Positions 1 through 11,469 of a DNA stretch of 64,000 nucleotides are shown here, piece by piece. The stretch lies in the NCBI RefSeq assembly GCF_036884655.1, contig NC_088345.1:28189501-28253500 (forward strand), given 5' to 3'. The stretch is from Musa acuminata AAA Group (taxonomy: Eukaryota > Streptophyta > Magnoliopsida > Zingiberales > Musaceae). Below the pieces are notes generated by a model, which made no database searches, was not told where the DNA came from, and saw only the letters and a list, made by a program, of their open reading frames with translations. The position numbers were made by a program, and so were the translations under genes. Position 1 is the first letter of the stretch. Every line of letters begins with the position of its first letter.

Positions 1-1004
1 ACCTCATCTCCGATGGCCATTAAGGCGTAATGAGCAACTTGCTCGGTGTTGGACTCCTCTTCTTCAGATGCGCTCGAGTCATCCCATGTTGCTTGAAGAG
101 CCTTCTTCTTTGATGTTCTCCTTTTGACTTGGGGACAATCACTCTTGTAGTGTCCCAGCTTTTTGCATTCATAGCAGATTACTTGGTCCTTCTTGGGTTC
201 AAGTTTAATTTTTGCATCATTCTTATACTTGTTTCTTTTCAAGAACTTTTTAAACTTTCTTGTTAGAAGTGCCAAGTCATCATCACAGTCCTCATCACTT
301 GAGTTTTCTCTCAAGTGGCATTCAGAAGTTTTAAGTGTCATATCCTTCCTGTTCTTTGGAAGGATGTCTTCTTGCTCTTCATGAGCTTTGCAAGTCATCT
401 CGTAGGTCATTAATGACCCAATTAGTTCTTCAAGAGGGAAGTTGTTTAGATCTTTTGCCTCTTGAATAGCAGTGACTTTAGGATCCCAACTCTTAGGAAG
501 GGATCTTAGAATCTTATTTATGAGCTCAAAATCCGAAAATCTTTTTCCGAGTCCTTTTAGACCGTTGACAACATCCGTGAAACGGGTAAACATGTCGCCA
601 ATAGTCTCACTCGGTTTCATCCAAAAAAGTTCGAAAGAGTGTAACAAAAGATTGATTTTTGACTCTTTCACTCTACTTGTGCCTTCATGAGTCACTTCGA
701 GTGTGTGCCAAATATCAAATGCAGTTTCACAAATCGAAACACGATTAAACTCGTTTTTATCAAGTGTGCAAAATAAGGCATTCATAGCCTTAGCATTAAG
801 AGCGAAAGCCTTCTTCTCCGAATCGTTCCAATCGATCATTGGAAGAGAAGACTTTGAGAAACCATTCTCAACAAGATTCCAGAGTTCAACGTCCATAGAA
901 ATAAGAAAGATCCTCATTCGAGTCTTCCAATAGGTGTAGTCCGTCCCATTAAACATGGGTGGACGTGTAATGGAATGACCCTCTTGGTTTTCGGCGTAAG
1001 CCAT
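1..1004 (-). CDS. gag: Sirevirus-like copia gag (E1), open to the window edge, zinc knuckle intact
   Basis: This is a retrotransposon capsid protein, reading on the minus strand from the ATG at 1004 without a stop for 334 codons to the window edge. The start follows the primer-binding site by 36 nt and matches the start used in sister copies. Residues about 15 to 215 carry UBN2/Retrotran_gag_2 landmarks: DYTYWKTRMRIFL near the start, then LNAKAMNALFC, THEGTSRVKESKINL and GDMFTRFTDVVNGL. A CCHC zinc knuckle lies at 135-176, with C277, C280, H285 and C290 (CX2CX4HX4C), which is expected to bind genomic RNA. An acidic tail rich in Ser and Glu follows. It is the longest uninterrupted reading frame in the window and the only gag here with the knuckle, so I infer it belongs to an autonomous gag-pol element whose pol lies to the left. 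Confidence 0.9.
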   Translation of the reverse strand, partial: MAYAENQEGHSITRPPMFNGTDYTYWKTRMRIFLISMDVELWNLVENGFSKSSLPMIDWNDSEKKAFALNAKAMNALFCTLDKNEFNRVSICETAFDIWHTLEVTHEGTSRVKESKINLLLHSFELFWMKPSETIGDMFTRFTDVVNGLKGLGKRFSDFELINKILRSLPKSWDPKVTAIQEAKDLNNFPLEELIGSLMTYEMTCKAHEEQEDILPKNRKDMTLKTSECHLRENSSDEDCDDDLALLTRKFKKFLKRNKYKNDAKIKLEPKKDQVICYECKKLGHYKSDCPQVKRRTSKKKALQATWDDSSASEEEESNTEQVAHYALMAIGDE

Positions 1005-1040
1005 CTCTCTTGGGTTTTAATCCGTTTGAGAGTTAACCGG

Positions 1041-1052
1041 GCTCTGATACCA
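1041..1052 (-). other. Primer-binding site of E1 (tRNA-iMet)
   Basis: On the minus strand this reads TGGTATCAGAGC, complementary to the 3' end of plant initiator-Met tRNA. It sits two bases inside the LTR end, as in other copia elements. Confidence 0.92.
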
Positions 1053-1194
1053 ATTGTTAGGATCGAGAGCACTAAGAGGGGGGGGTGAATTAGTGCAGCG
1101 GAAATCTTTCAGCGATTTAAAACCGAAAGCTGCGTTTGTCCGATAAAAACGATGTCGATGTAAAAGCCGATTCAAAGATTACTTAAGATTAAGC

Positions 1195-1675
1195 ACAGTT
1201 TACGTCTAAGTACAGTTTTACATCTAAACTGAGTTTGCGTCTAAATACAATTTACGTCTAAACGCAGTTTTGCATCTAAACACAGTTTTACGTCTGAACG
1301 CAATTTTGCGTCTAAACTCAGTTTACGTCTAAACGCAGTTTTACGTCTAAACTCAGTTTACGTCTAAACGCAATTTTGCGTCTAAACTCAGTTTACGTCT
1401 AAATGCAGTTTTACGTCTAAACTCAATTTACGTCTAAATGCAGTTTTACGTCTAAACGCAGTTTGCGTCTAAACGCAGTTTTACGTCTAAACGTAGTTTT
1501 ACGTTTAAGAGAAGTTTATGTCTAAAACACAGTTTGCGCAATTTACGTTTAAACGCAGTTTTATGTTTAAACACAGTTTGCGTAGTTTACGTTTAAACGC
1601 AGTTTTACGTCTAAACGCAGTTTGCGTCTAAGCGCAGTTTTACGTCTAAACGTAGTTTGCGTCTAAAATAGTTTC
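1195..1675 (-). repeat. 18-bp tandem array inside the E1 LTR
   Basis: About 27 imperfect copies of an 18-bp unit reading on the plus strand as acgtctaaacgcagtttt, with single-base drift (aaatgc, aaactc, 17-bp versions). It lies between the TATA box and the 3' end of the LTR, so it is inside the transcribed R/U5 part. The same array is in both LTRs of E3 but absent from E7, also subfamily A. Confidence 0.9.
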
Positions 1676-2206
1676 AAAGGGATCTAAACTTAGAAGCTAG
1701 TTCATAAAAGCGCAGAAGACAGTTTTGCAGAATCAAAACACAAACGTAAGCTGATCGTACGAAAAACACAGATTTACGTCTGAATGCAGATTTCGAAAAG
1801 ATCAGCACTTAGAACTTGTTCATAAAGGCGTAGAGAGCAGTAGTTATGTAGGAGGTTTGCAGTAATGATAAGGTACTTGAAATAAAAGCAAACCAGAGAT
1901 TTAGAGTGGTTCGGTCAGTCTTGACCTACTCAACTTTTGGCTTCCTCCTCCGACGAGGTCACCGACGTCAACTAGCTGCCTTCCTTCAATGGGCGAAGGC
2001 CAACTGCCCTTTTACAGTTTCACTCCTTTTGACGGGCTCAGGAGACAACCCTTACAGATCCTTTCTCTCCTCTCTTTACAACTCAAGACTTGAAGAACAG
2101 AAAGAGGAGAACTTTTGGACTTTACATAATTTTGAGCTCTTAGAATCACAGAAAAGATCAAGAATTCGGTGTGGATCTGTATCTTTTCAGTGCTGAATGG
2201 GTGGGG

Positions 2207-2214
2207 TATTTATA
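2207..2214 (-). promoter_or_regulatory. TATA box of the E1 LTR
   Basis: TATAAATA on the minus strand, within the block GGGGCCTATAAATACCCC shared by most LTRs in the window. It lies just downstream of the palindrome array, as expected for a copia U3 promoter. Confidence 0.75.
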
Positions 2215-2267
2215 GGCCCCAACCTAATTCAAATTTGGAGCTCAAAACGATCAAATCCCGGAATTCC

Positions 2268-2630
2268 GGGATCAGGCGGTTACACCTCTTGACTGGCGAG
2301 GTTGCACCGCCTGGCAGAGCTCGAAGACTGAGCCTCTGGGCGGTGCCACCTCTGTCAGAGGCGGTTGCACCTCTTTGCCAGAGCTCGAAGACCGAGCTCA
2401 GGCGGTTGCACCGCCTGACTGGAGAGGTTGCACCGCCTGGCAGAGCTCGAAACTTGAGCTTTGGCGGTGCTACCTCCTGACAGAGGAGGTTGCACCGCCC
2501 AGTCTCGCTCGGAGACTGAGCCCTAGGCGGTTGCACCTCTTGGCTGGGGCGGTTGCACTGCCCAGTCTCGCTGTGAGACACAGCCTGGGCGGTGCTACCT
2601 CCCTGCCTGGGCGGTTGCACCTCCCACAGC
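2268..2630 (-). repeat. U3 palindrome array of E1, loop GCA
   Basis: Irregular repeats built on the 15-bp palindrome GGCGGT-GCA-ACCGCC (LTR sense), alternating with degenerate copies and a spacer like GAGCTCTGCCAGG. Tandem palindromes upstream of the TATA box are a known feature of Sirevirus U3 regions. Reading frames seen here on both strands are by-products of the repeat. Confidence 0.85.
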
Positions 2631-3148
2631 AACCTGGGTCCGAATGGGTTGAACCATTCGACCCAATTTGAGTTCTTCAGGGGCCCAATTGCCCCAGGAT
2701 TAAGCTAATGGGATCACCTCCCATTTCTAACTTAATTAAAGTGCGAACTACGATTATTTCCTAAGACATATTCTGCAGCTTGCTTTGGTGCGTTACTTGC
2801 TTCTTCCGGCGAGTTTCCGGCGAACTTCTGTCGATCATCCGATGAACCCTCGGTGATACTCCTACGGACTTCCAGCAAACTCCTGGACTGCGACGATCCA
2901 CTTGGCAAGTTCCGACGAGCTACTTTGGCAAGCTTCTGGACTTCTCGGATTTGTTCCCGCAGAACCTCCGACGACTGTAGGAACTCCCGTCGAGCTCTCG
3001 AACTCCCAACGTGATCATTGTCATGACTCCGGCGCAACTCCTGCTGCATGTCTTACTTTCATCGTAGTTAATCCTGCACACTTGTCTCAACACATACATT
3101 AGACAACAAATGACAATTGACTTCATCATCAAAATCCGAGATTCAACG

Positions 3149-5405
3149 GAGAAAAGAAAGGGGGAAGAAGAAGAAGAAAAATTGCGGCTTTGAGGTTTCT
3201 TACTCAATCTTCTCAATTGGGGGTCAAAATTCTCAAAGGCAAGTGTTCTAACCCTATCCTACAGAATTTTTAGTCTCTATTTTATGTTGATTCAAAATAA
3301 ACTGAAGGATTTCTATTTAGAAACCGATATGTTCTCTCCTTGGGCAAAGAACCATCGATTCTTAAATTTTTTGGTAAACTGACCCCTATATACGATTCCA
3401 GCTATAATTTTTAGTACGAAATGTAGATTTGAACAGGACCTAGTTTTTTTGAAATAAGACTCTTATATCTTTCTTTTGACACAAATTTTGAAGATTTTGA
3501 ATACCGAATACTTACCCAAACGTCTGTTGCAAATGAGTCTATGAACGCTGCAAATCAGGGATTAAGATTTATGACCTTTTGATACTGAAATGCCTATAAC
3601 TCCCTGTTGGAAATTCTGATTTATACCAAACTGATTTTATTTGAAACTAGAATTGAAAATCTTTCTTTTGATATATAGTTTGAGAATTTTGGAATCAAAA
3701 TTCCTACCCTAGTATCTGATGAATCCGACCCTATGTATTCTGCAAAACAGTGATTGTGTTTTGACCTTGGGTTACCAAATCAAAGGTAACTCCTTGTTGG
3801 AAACTCTGATTCGTACGAAACTTGTTTCAACAGAAAATAGGTTGATATATATTTCAATGACAGCTTTATTAAGGGTATTGGAGAATAATTGATAATCTGA
3901 AGTATTTGTTCTATGTGCCATTGGAATTCTGTCAGAAATCGAGCTTTGGTCGATTTCGCGTATCCTGTTTCATTCCTTTGGATATTGAATTCTTCTAACC
4001 TTCTTATTTGAATTGAGCTAAATATGATTGCTTGGATTCCCTGTATACTCTTGCTTCCATTTCATTCCTAATATGAATACATTTGTGAGAGATTTGTTCC
4101 TTGCATCATATTGTCTTGAAAAGGCACATGTACGTTTTGTTGTTCCGCGTGTGCTTCAGATATATGCCACTTATTGTTAAAACTGCCCTGTTGTACTCTA
4201 GTGTGTGGGATTGTCTGGACCTTTGCCAGAAATGGTAAAGGGTATGTGTTTATTTCCCGCTTTGTGGGATATTCTGGACCTTTGCCAGAAATGGTAAAGG
4301 GTATGTGCTTAGAGCCTGCGATGCTCTGCCGGCCCCCTCTGACTTCACCTAGACGTGGGTGGATAGAGCTCCCAAATGTGGGAGACTTTTGTCAGGTGGT
4401 CATTCAGTAATGGATGAATCACATTCTGACTGAGATCCCACTACACCTTCTATATGTTTGATATAACATCCAGAGTTTTGGTGAGTTGTTTCTGTTCATG
4501 CTCTGGATAAGAATGATATGATTGCAACGTCAAGGACGACGTTTGAGCTTCTGTACGGTATTTGTTTTTGATATGCTCTGGAATGCTTCATTCACTGATG
4601 ATTTTTGCTTCGAAATGTTCCATATGCCGTTGATATGCTTCGGAACATTTTATATGCCATTGATAAGCTCCGATATGTTTCCTTTGTTACTGATATGCTC
4701 CAATTACTCTATGCCCCATCTGTTAGAAACCAAATATGTAAGATTGAAAGGACAATTGCGTTTCTGCTCCTAATGATATTATGTCTACGAAATCATATAT
4801 TCTGCCTTGTATTTTGAAACTGTATCTCTTTGGAAATTGTACTATTTGATATGGATATGTTAGTCACTTGTTGAGCTCTTTATGCTCACCCCGTTTGTTG
4901 ATAAATTTTTCAGGATAGCGTACCGTTTGCTTAAATGTTAAGATTGGGCTGAGGTAGTGGAAAGTTAGAAGATTGGGCTGATCTTTATTAGCATATATGT
5001 ATGTGTTGCATAAGCCACTTTGTATCTATTGAAATGTTGACGATGAATCTAAACCTGTAGATTTTGTGTAAGTTAAAGGATCCCTAATGTATAGGATTTT
5101 TGGAATGTTAAGTTAAATTCATATAATGATATTAACTTATGGTAATTGTTGGTTTGGTGACTGCACAGACTTCCCCACTTGTGAATTTATGTTGTGGTTA
5201 TTATTTTGATGAGTTGAGTTCAGATTATATGAATTATCGAGTGATATGTGGTATGTTTATGAACTGCACAGGGTTATGAATTTGTAGACTATAGAGGTGA
5301 AATTTTGATCTGAATGTTTTCTTAGTGACCTCAAATGTATGTTTGGATCCTGGGTTAGATGTGATAAAAACTTTAAATATTGTCGATATTTTGAGGGGCG
5401 TGACA
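3149..5405 (+). repeat. 3' part of a Tekay/Del-like Ty3-gypsy LTR
   Basis: This matches the right half of the complete solo LTR at 52377-56428: the shared blocks include the ATTTGTGAGAGATTTGTTCC region (4081 and 54890), the TTTGCCAGAAATGGTAAAGG region and the terminal TTTTGAGGGGCGTGACA. It ends in CA next to agatt (5406-5410), the likely TSD inside the LTR of E2. The left part is cut by E1 and lies outside the window. No coding capacity. Confidence 0.82.
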
Positions 5406-6817
5406 AGATTCTCACAAGAGATTACAATAGTGTTTTTCCCTTTTTAAATTCTTTGTGCTTGTGTATCTTAACCAAGGATGAGAGGAGTATTTATAGGCCT
5501 CAAGATGATTCAAACTTGGAGCCTAAAAATATCTCATCCTGGGTTTCCTAGGTTTGGGCGGTACCATCGCTAGTGTTAGTCTAACACTGACACTACACTG
5601 GGCGGTACCACCACCCATCTAGTGGTACCACTACCTGGCTCGCTGTCACTAGGTGGTACCACCGCCCAAACTAGTGGTACCACCGCTTAGCACCCGACTG
5701 CCTAGACTGGTGGTACCATCGCTTGACATAGTCTTGGAGATTGTGCCACGACGGTGCTACTTCTTGGGTCACTATTTGGGCGTTTCATTGGGCCCAACAC
5801 AGTCCTTACTTAGGCCCAACTGACCCCTAATTGGGTTGGCCCAATTTCAATCCCAAGGATGTGCTAACTATGAAATTTAAGATATTTCCTAAGCTAAACA
5901 AGTCCGTAAGTCTAGGTTTCTTCCGCCGAGCTTCCGACGATCTTCTAATAAACTTCCGACGATCTCTCGGCAATGTTCCAATGAACTCTCGGTAAGCTTT
6001 TGGACTTCACGATGATATTCTTTGGCAAGCTCCTGGACTTCTTGGTTGGTTCTGACAAAACTTCCGATGAACGTCCGGACTTCCGACGAACTCTCGAACT
6101 CCTAAAAAATCACATTCTTGACTCTGAGACTTCATTTTGCTTTATGCCTTACTATCATAGTTAATCCTACACATGTAAAAACACATTTTGATCTAGACAA
6201 CAATTATTAAGCTTAAATCATGTTGTCCAACATGTCATTGGTCCATCGACACTTCGTTCGTTCCTTCGACACATCATCCTCTCTTACAGCCTATTGCACA
6301 ATCGACTAGTTGACTCCGCAACTCCGATATCCTTAGTACAATATCTGCTCTTCTTGGCCTGGTGCACGAATCCATGGCCCGAAGCCTTCTATTGATACGT
6401 CGACCGATCCTTCGGCTCGACGTTCAATCTTCTGACATGTTCCATTGGCCCAACATGATTCTTCCTGCATTAATTATCTCATCCTAATTGAAGCACCCTG
6501 CGTCACTCAAAACATAGATCAAATAAGAAACACTTATAAATTAGTTTCATCATCAAAATATGAGATTTAATAATCTCCGCCTTTTTGATGAATCAATGGC
6601 CCGAGGCTTTTTGTAGATACGTCGACCGATCCTCTAGCTCGACGTCCAATCTTCTGACATGTTCCACTAGCCCAACATGATTCTTCTTGCTTTAATTGTC
6701 TCATCTTGATCTAATTAATTGTCTCATCTTGATCGAAGCATCCTATGTCACTCAAAACGCATATCAAATCAGAAACACTTATCAATTGGTTTCATCAACA
6801 AAATACGAGATTCAACA
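5406..6817 (-). repeat. 3' LTR of E2 (outer end missing), subfamily B
   Basis: It aligns with the E2 5' LTR from about 28497 to 29666. It holds the TATA block (TATTTATAGG near 5489), a palindrome array with sense loop GGT, and the inner end GATTCAACA at 6817 next to the polypurine tract. It is about 240 bp longer than the matching part of the 5' LTR because of an internal duplication. Confidence 0.85.
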
Positions 6818-6822
6818 ATCTC
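6368..6822 (-). repeat. Tandem duplication spanning the LTR-PPT junction of E2
   Basis: Two copies of a roughly 227-bp unit (about 6368-6592 and 6593-6822). The first copy ends in a decayed LTR terminus (gatttaata) plus the polypurine complement and then restarts inside the LTR at the catggcccgag block. The unit therefore includes some internal sequence. Confidence 0.8.
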
Positions 6823-8698
6823 CCCTTTTTTTATGATAATAACTAATTGATGATGGAATTAACCTTAACTCCCTCTATCAATATGTCATATTAATAGAAC
6901 CTTGAATTCATGCTAAATTCAAATCATTACAAATTTCATCATGAATTTTTGCAACATGACATCATGCATAATATGATCACGCTTCTCCCCCTTTGTCATC
7001 AATAAAAAGGAGAAGTGTAACTTTCAAGTGTTTAGATATTAGTAAAAATCATCGCATACTAAGCATAATCTTTAGTTTTATCATCATGCAAGCTAGCAAT
7101 AATTTTACAACATTTTAAAACATGCAAGCTAGTAATTTTGAGATGTTCAAGAAAGCAACTCTTGCTTCTTGAATTATACAAGTTTGTAAATTTTGCTAGA
7201 TGTGCAAGTGAGCATGTTTTACTTCTTGAGATAAGCAAGATAGCACTTCTTTCTCTATTCAATTTGTAAGCTAGCAAATTTTTGCTTCCTTTGCAATATT
7301 TGAGCTAGAAATTTTGCTTCCTTTGCAAAGTGTAAGTTTCTAAATTTTGCAAGATGAGCTAGTGATATTTCTCCCCCTTTGTCAATGTCAAAAAGAAGGG
7401 AAGAATACAATGTTGTAATTCTTTTCCCTTTATAACAATTTTCAAAGCATGGCAAAGGTAAACAACAAAAATGAATGTCAAAAGATCATATATCATTTTC
7501 AACAAGCAAGCATGATAGGAAAAATAATCTTGATTTAAAAAGAAGATTCAAGTCTAAAATTCGAGAAATCAAGATCATGATCCGTAAAAGAATGTATAAG
7601 GAGAGTTTATGCATTTTTTACAATTTGGCTAAATTTAACATTCAAACTAGCAATTTTATTTCTCCCCTTTATTGTAATCAAGGAAGAAGTAGAGTGGAAG
7701 AATACAATTTTTACATCAATGCTCTACTTATAACATGAGGTTTATAACCACAAATCAAAGGAATTTACACATCATGTCATGAAAGAGAATATAAAATATC
7801 ATGTGAATACTGATAGACATGATTCATTTTGATAAGTATTCTCTTTAATAAAAATATAAAAAGTTGTTCAAGAATAAAAGTGAGGGATCTTGATATATGT
7901 AAAGAAATTATTAAGTTTTGATTATGAGAATTCAAGATCAATGATATAGATAAATATTTTCCTATAACAAATAAAGTCATGAGAGAACACAAACGATCTC
8001 GATTCATAATAAATCTTAATTTATAAATATTAAGAAATTAAGATCATGACTTGGATAAAAATTTATTCAAATTTAGATCATCAAATCATTGAAATCACTT
8101 TCAAAGTTTAAGACATTCAAAATAATATAAATATATATTTCAATCTCTTATTCGAAACTCGATAAGATAGAGATGTTTCATTTTAAATTGTTAGTTTCAT
8201 ACAAGTATGCTTTTATCTTTTTATGCCAAAAAAGTACATGCATCAATCGTTTAGGATCGAAAAATAAATTTCATCATAAAAACTATCAAGATCAATAAAC
8301 CATAAATTACCCAAAAATCATAATTTCTTCAAATCATCATGAATAGATTCACATTAAGCATGATATCAAACCTCTTAACATTTTCATTAAGACATTACAT
8401 CATTATGCATCATTAAATCATTAAGTATGATTTCATTAAATATGAAGCATCTTCAATCAAAATAAAAAAAAATACGGAAATCATTAAGACACACTTTATT
8501 TCTTCTTAAAAACCTACATAGGATTTATCATTAGATTTAAATCTAATATTTTATTTCTTTATCATAAAACATGTAGTTTTCATTATCATTTTCACAATTA
8601 CTAGCATGATCCTAATTTTTTATCATTTTCATTACATTATTAAATATATAATTTTTAAAAAATTATTAAACTAAATTAAAAATAACTCATGAAAAGCA
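6818..8698 (-). other. Noncoding spacer of E2
   Basis: A+T-rich sequence between gag and the 3' LTR where an autonomous element would carry pol. It contains the polypurine tract at its LTR edge, the conserved hairpin (6981-7016), a second PPT-like block (tctccccctttgtcaatg near 7371) and many short gctagcaa/ttgcaagc motifs. No reading frame resembles protease, integrase, RT or RNase H. Confidence 0.75.
6981..7016 (-). promoter_or_regulatory. Conserved hairpin with PPT arm (E2 copy)
   Basis: Sense-strand arms CTTCTCCTTTTT and AAAGGGGGAGAAG around an AT-rich loop. A homologous hairpin occurs in every gag-only spacer of the window, about 140 to 215 nt upstream of the terminal PPT. Confidence 0.7.
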
Positions 8699-9486
8699 TC
8701 ATGTAATTTCAAAATAAACTAAGGGGATTTTGATTACCTCGTCGTCAAAAGCTGTTGAGGCATAGTTTGCCACCTCGCCTTTGTTGATTTTCTCCTCATC
8801 TTCTGATGAGCTTGATTCATCCCAAAGTGATTCCCTCTTTTTACATTCATATCAAGTATTTGCGTTCTTTTTATTCTTTAATTTTTGTTTCATGAACTTT
8901 TTAAATTTCATAGTGAGGAGTTCAAGTTCACCTTAACTTAAACTTATGCTTAGTGGTCTTCGATTGTTTTTAGTCTGAAATCCTTCCTGTTCTTTGGAAG
9001 GCAGTTCTCAAGTTCTTTACGTGCATTGCACGTCATTCCATAGGTCATTAGAGACTTTGATAAGTTCTTCGATAAAGAAAGTATTCAAATTTTTTTATTC
9101 TTGAATAGCCATTATTTTCGAATCCCAATTTTTAGAAAGCGATCATAAAATCTTATTAATGAGTTCAAAATTAGAAAAGCATTTGCCAAGAGTTTTCAAA
9201 CCATTGACGACATCCGTAAAATGGGTGTACATGTCTCCAATGTTTTCACTTGGCTTCATTTGAAAATGTTCAAAATCATGTATCAAAATGTTTATCTTAG
9301 AGTCTTTTAATCTACCAGTGCCTTCGTGTGTGATTTCGAGAGTGTACCATTTATCAAAAGCCGTTTCGCACATAGAAATTCGATTGAATTCATTTTTGAC
9401 TAAGGCACAAAATAGAGCGTTCATAGCTCTAGCATTTAAAGAAAATGTCTTCTTCTCCAAATCATTCTAATGGTTCATCGAAAGAG
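8699..9486 (-). pseudogene. gag: gag of E2, C-terminal part, broken
   Basis: Continues the gag that starts at 28020 after the E4 insertion. UBN2 motifs are clear (SLNARAMNALFCALVKNEFNRIS, THEGTGRLKDSKINIL, DMYTHFTDVVNGL), with an open stretch at 9143-9460 and then stops and frame changes. Where the knuckle should be only a YECKK remnant is left before WDESSSSEDEE, so the CCHC motif is incomplete. It ends DDEV...YFEIT-stop at 8699, like the other gag-only copies. Non-functional. Confidence 0.88.
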
Positions 9487-10623
9487 TGTTGAATCTCAAA
9501 TTTTGATAATGAAATAACTTGATATGTGTTTATGATTTAATTTGTATTTTGAGTGATGTAGGATGCTTCGATCAGGATAAGACAATTAAAGCAGGAAAAT
9601 CATGTTGTGCCGGAGGAATATGTTAGAAGATTAGACGTCAGGCCGGTGGATTCAGGTATCGGGCCAAGAAAAGTGGGTATTGTGCCAAGGATATCGGAGT
9701 TGCGAAGTCAACTGGCCGATTGGGCAATAGGCCGCAAGAGAGGACGATGAGTCAAAAAATCGGACGAAGCGTCGAGGGACCAATGATATGCCGGACAACT
9801 TGATTAATTGCTTAAGAGTAATTGTCTAGATCGAACTTTTGTTTTATATGTGCAGGATTAACTATGATAGCTTGAAGACATAAATCAAGTCTACTAGAGT
9901 CAAGTTTTATGGGTGTTCGAGAGTCCAAAGATTCATCGGAGATGCTGTTGGAACCAACCGAGAAGAAATCGGGGACTTGTCGGAGTTTTCAGAAGTCTGC
10001 CAAATAGATCGTCGGAGGTTCATGGAGATCACCGAGAAGGCTCGGCTACTCGCTAAACTTGCCACAAGATCGGGAGCCTACTGGGAGTCCGTTGGAAGAA
10101 ATCCGAGGGTGTATCGGAAGATCGCCGGAAAGCTTACCGGAAGGAGACTCGACGTTTGTCGGTTGAAAACTTGCTTAGGACTATGTTTTCAGTTGCATAG
10201 TTTACATGTAATTAGGGTTAGGATTAAGAGATAATCTTATATCCTGGTTAGGGGCCAATTGGGCCCGATATTACCTAGTTTGGGCTAGATTTGTAGCCCA
10301 TCAAGTAATCCGTAGGATCGGGCGGTGGCACCGCTAGTACACTATTAGTGTCTGACACTAATAGGTAGTGGCACCACCAGCATCGAGAACCCAAGAGAAT
10401 TAAAATTTTGGAGCCTAAATTTGAATCCTCTTGTGGCCTATAAACACCCCTCATTTCTCAGCAGAGAATACAACCTTTGAGAAGTTAGAGATTGAGATAA
10501 AGCCTTAGCAAAGTCTTTAGCAAGTCTTATTTTCAATTGCTTGAGTGTTCACCTCCTTCTTTCTCATTGAAAATTTGTAGGAGTGTAAACCACTTGTAAA
10601 AGGTTGTAAGAGGGGTTTGTCCT
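9487..10623 (+). repeat. 5' LTR of E4, first part
   Basis: U3 and leader region of the LTR, with palindromes of sense loop GGC (around 10320-10380) and TATA-like TATAAACA at 10439-10446. It stops at gtcct (10619-10623), the left target duplication of E3, and resumes at 20668. Confidence 0.9.
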
Positions 10624-11469
10624 TGTTGAATCTCGTATTTTGATGATGAAACTACTTGATATATGTTTATGATTTAATCTGCGTTTTGAGTGACGCAGGA
10701 TGCTTCGATCAGGATGAGACAATTAAAGCAGGAAAAACATGTTGTGCCGAAGGAACATGTCAGAAGATTAGACGTCGGGCCGGTGGATCGGTCGACGTAT
10801 CGACAGAAGGCTTCGGGCCGTGAACTCGGGCATCGGGCCAAGAAGAGCGAGTATTGTGCCAAGGATATCGGAGTTGCGGAGTCAACTGGTCGATTGGGCA
10901 ATAGGCTGCAGGAGAGGACGATGCGCCGAAGAATCGGACGAAGCGTCGAGGGACCAATGACATGTCGGACAACTTGGTTAATTGCTTAGGATTAATTGTC
11001 TCGATCGAAGTTTTGTTTTGTTGTGCAGGATTAACTACGATGAGAGTAAGACAAGCAGCAGGTGTTGCGCCGGAGTCAAGATCATGATCACGTTGGGAGT
11101 TCGAGAGTTCGACGAAAGTTCGGACGGTCGTCGGAGGTTCAGCAAGAACAGATCCGAGAAGTCCAGAAGCTTGCCAAGCGAAGCTCGTCGGAACTCGCCA
11201 AGTGGATCGTCGCAAAGTCCAGGAGTATGCCGGATGTCCGCAGAAGGATCACCGAGGGTTTATCGGATGATCGACGGAAGTTCGCCGGAAACTCGCCGGA
11301 AGAAGCGATTGACGCATCGGAGCATAGCTGCAGAAGTTGTCTTAGAGTTAATCGTAGTTAGCATGATGATTAAGCTTGAAAATGGGAGGTGATCCCATTA
11401 GCTTAATCTTGGGGCAATTGGGCCCCTGAAAAGATTCAAATTGGGCCGAATGGAGCGAACCATTCGGAC

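Larger units (their letters stand above)
1055..3148 (-). repeat. 5' LTR of E1, subfamily A
   Basis: A 2.09-kb LTR. On the minus strand it begins TTGAATCTCGG at 3146, with its first two bases mutated to CG, and ends CTCTCGATCCTAACA at 1055. It contains a G+C-rich palindrome array, a TATA box (2207-2214), a conserved leader region and an 18-bp tandem array. Being next to the PBS and gag it is the 5' LTR, so it should drive E1. The partner LTR is outside the window, so the TSD (predicted gagaa at 3149-3153) cannot be confirmed. Confidence 0.9.

Noticed and set aside
1195..1675. CRISPR-like regular repeats
   Set aside because: Units are contiguous 18-bp tandem copies without unique spacers, in an LTR of a plant genome.
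2169..2671. Frames encoding repeated VAPPGRAR or CNRPSQE-type peptides, also at 11436-11926, 19095-19493, 47353-47760 and 57525-58001
   Set aside because: They are translations of the G+C-rich U3 palindrome arrays, open on both strands and frame-shifted between copies.
10690..10989. A 99-codon frame in the U3 leader, repeated at 18288-18587
   Set aside because: Present only because the two E3 LTRs are nearly identical; the matching region of E4 and E8 has early stops.
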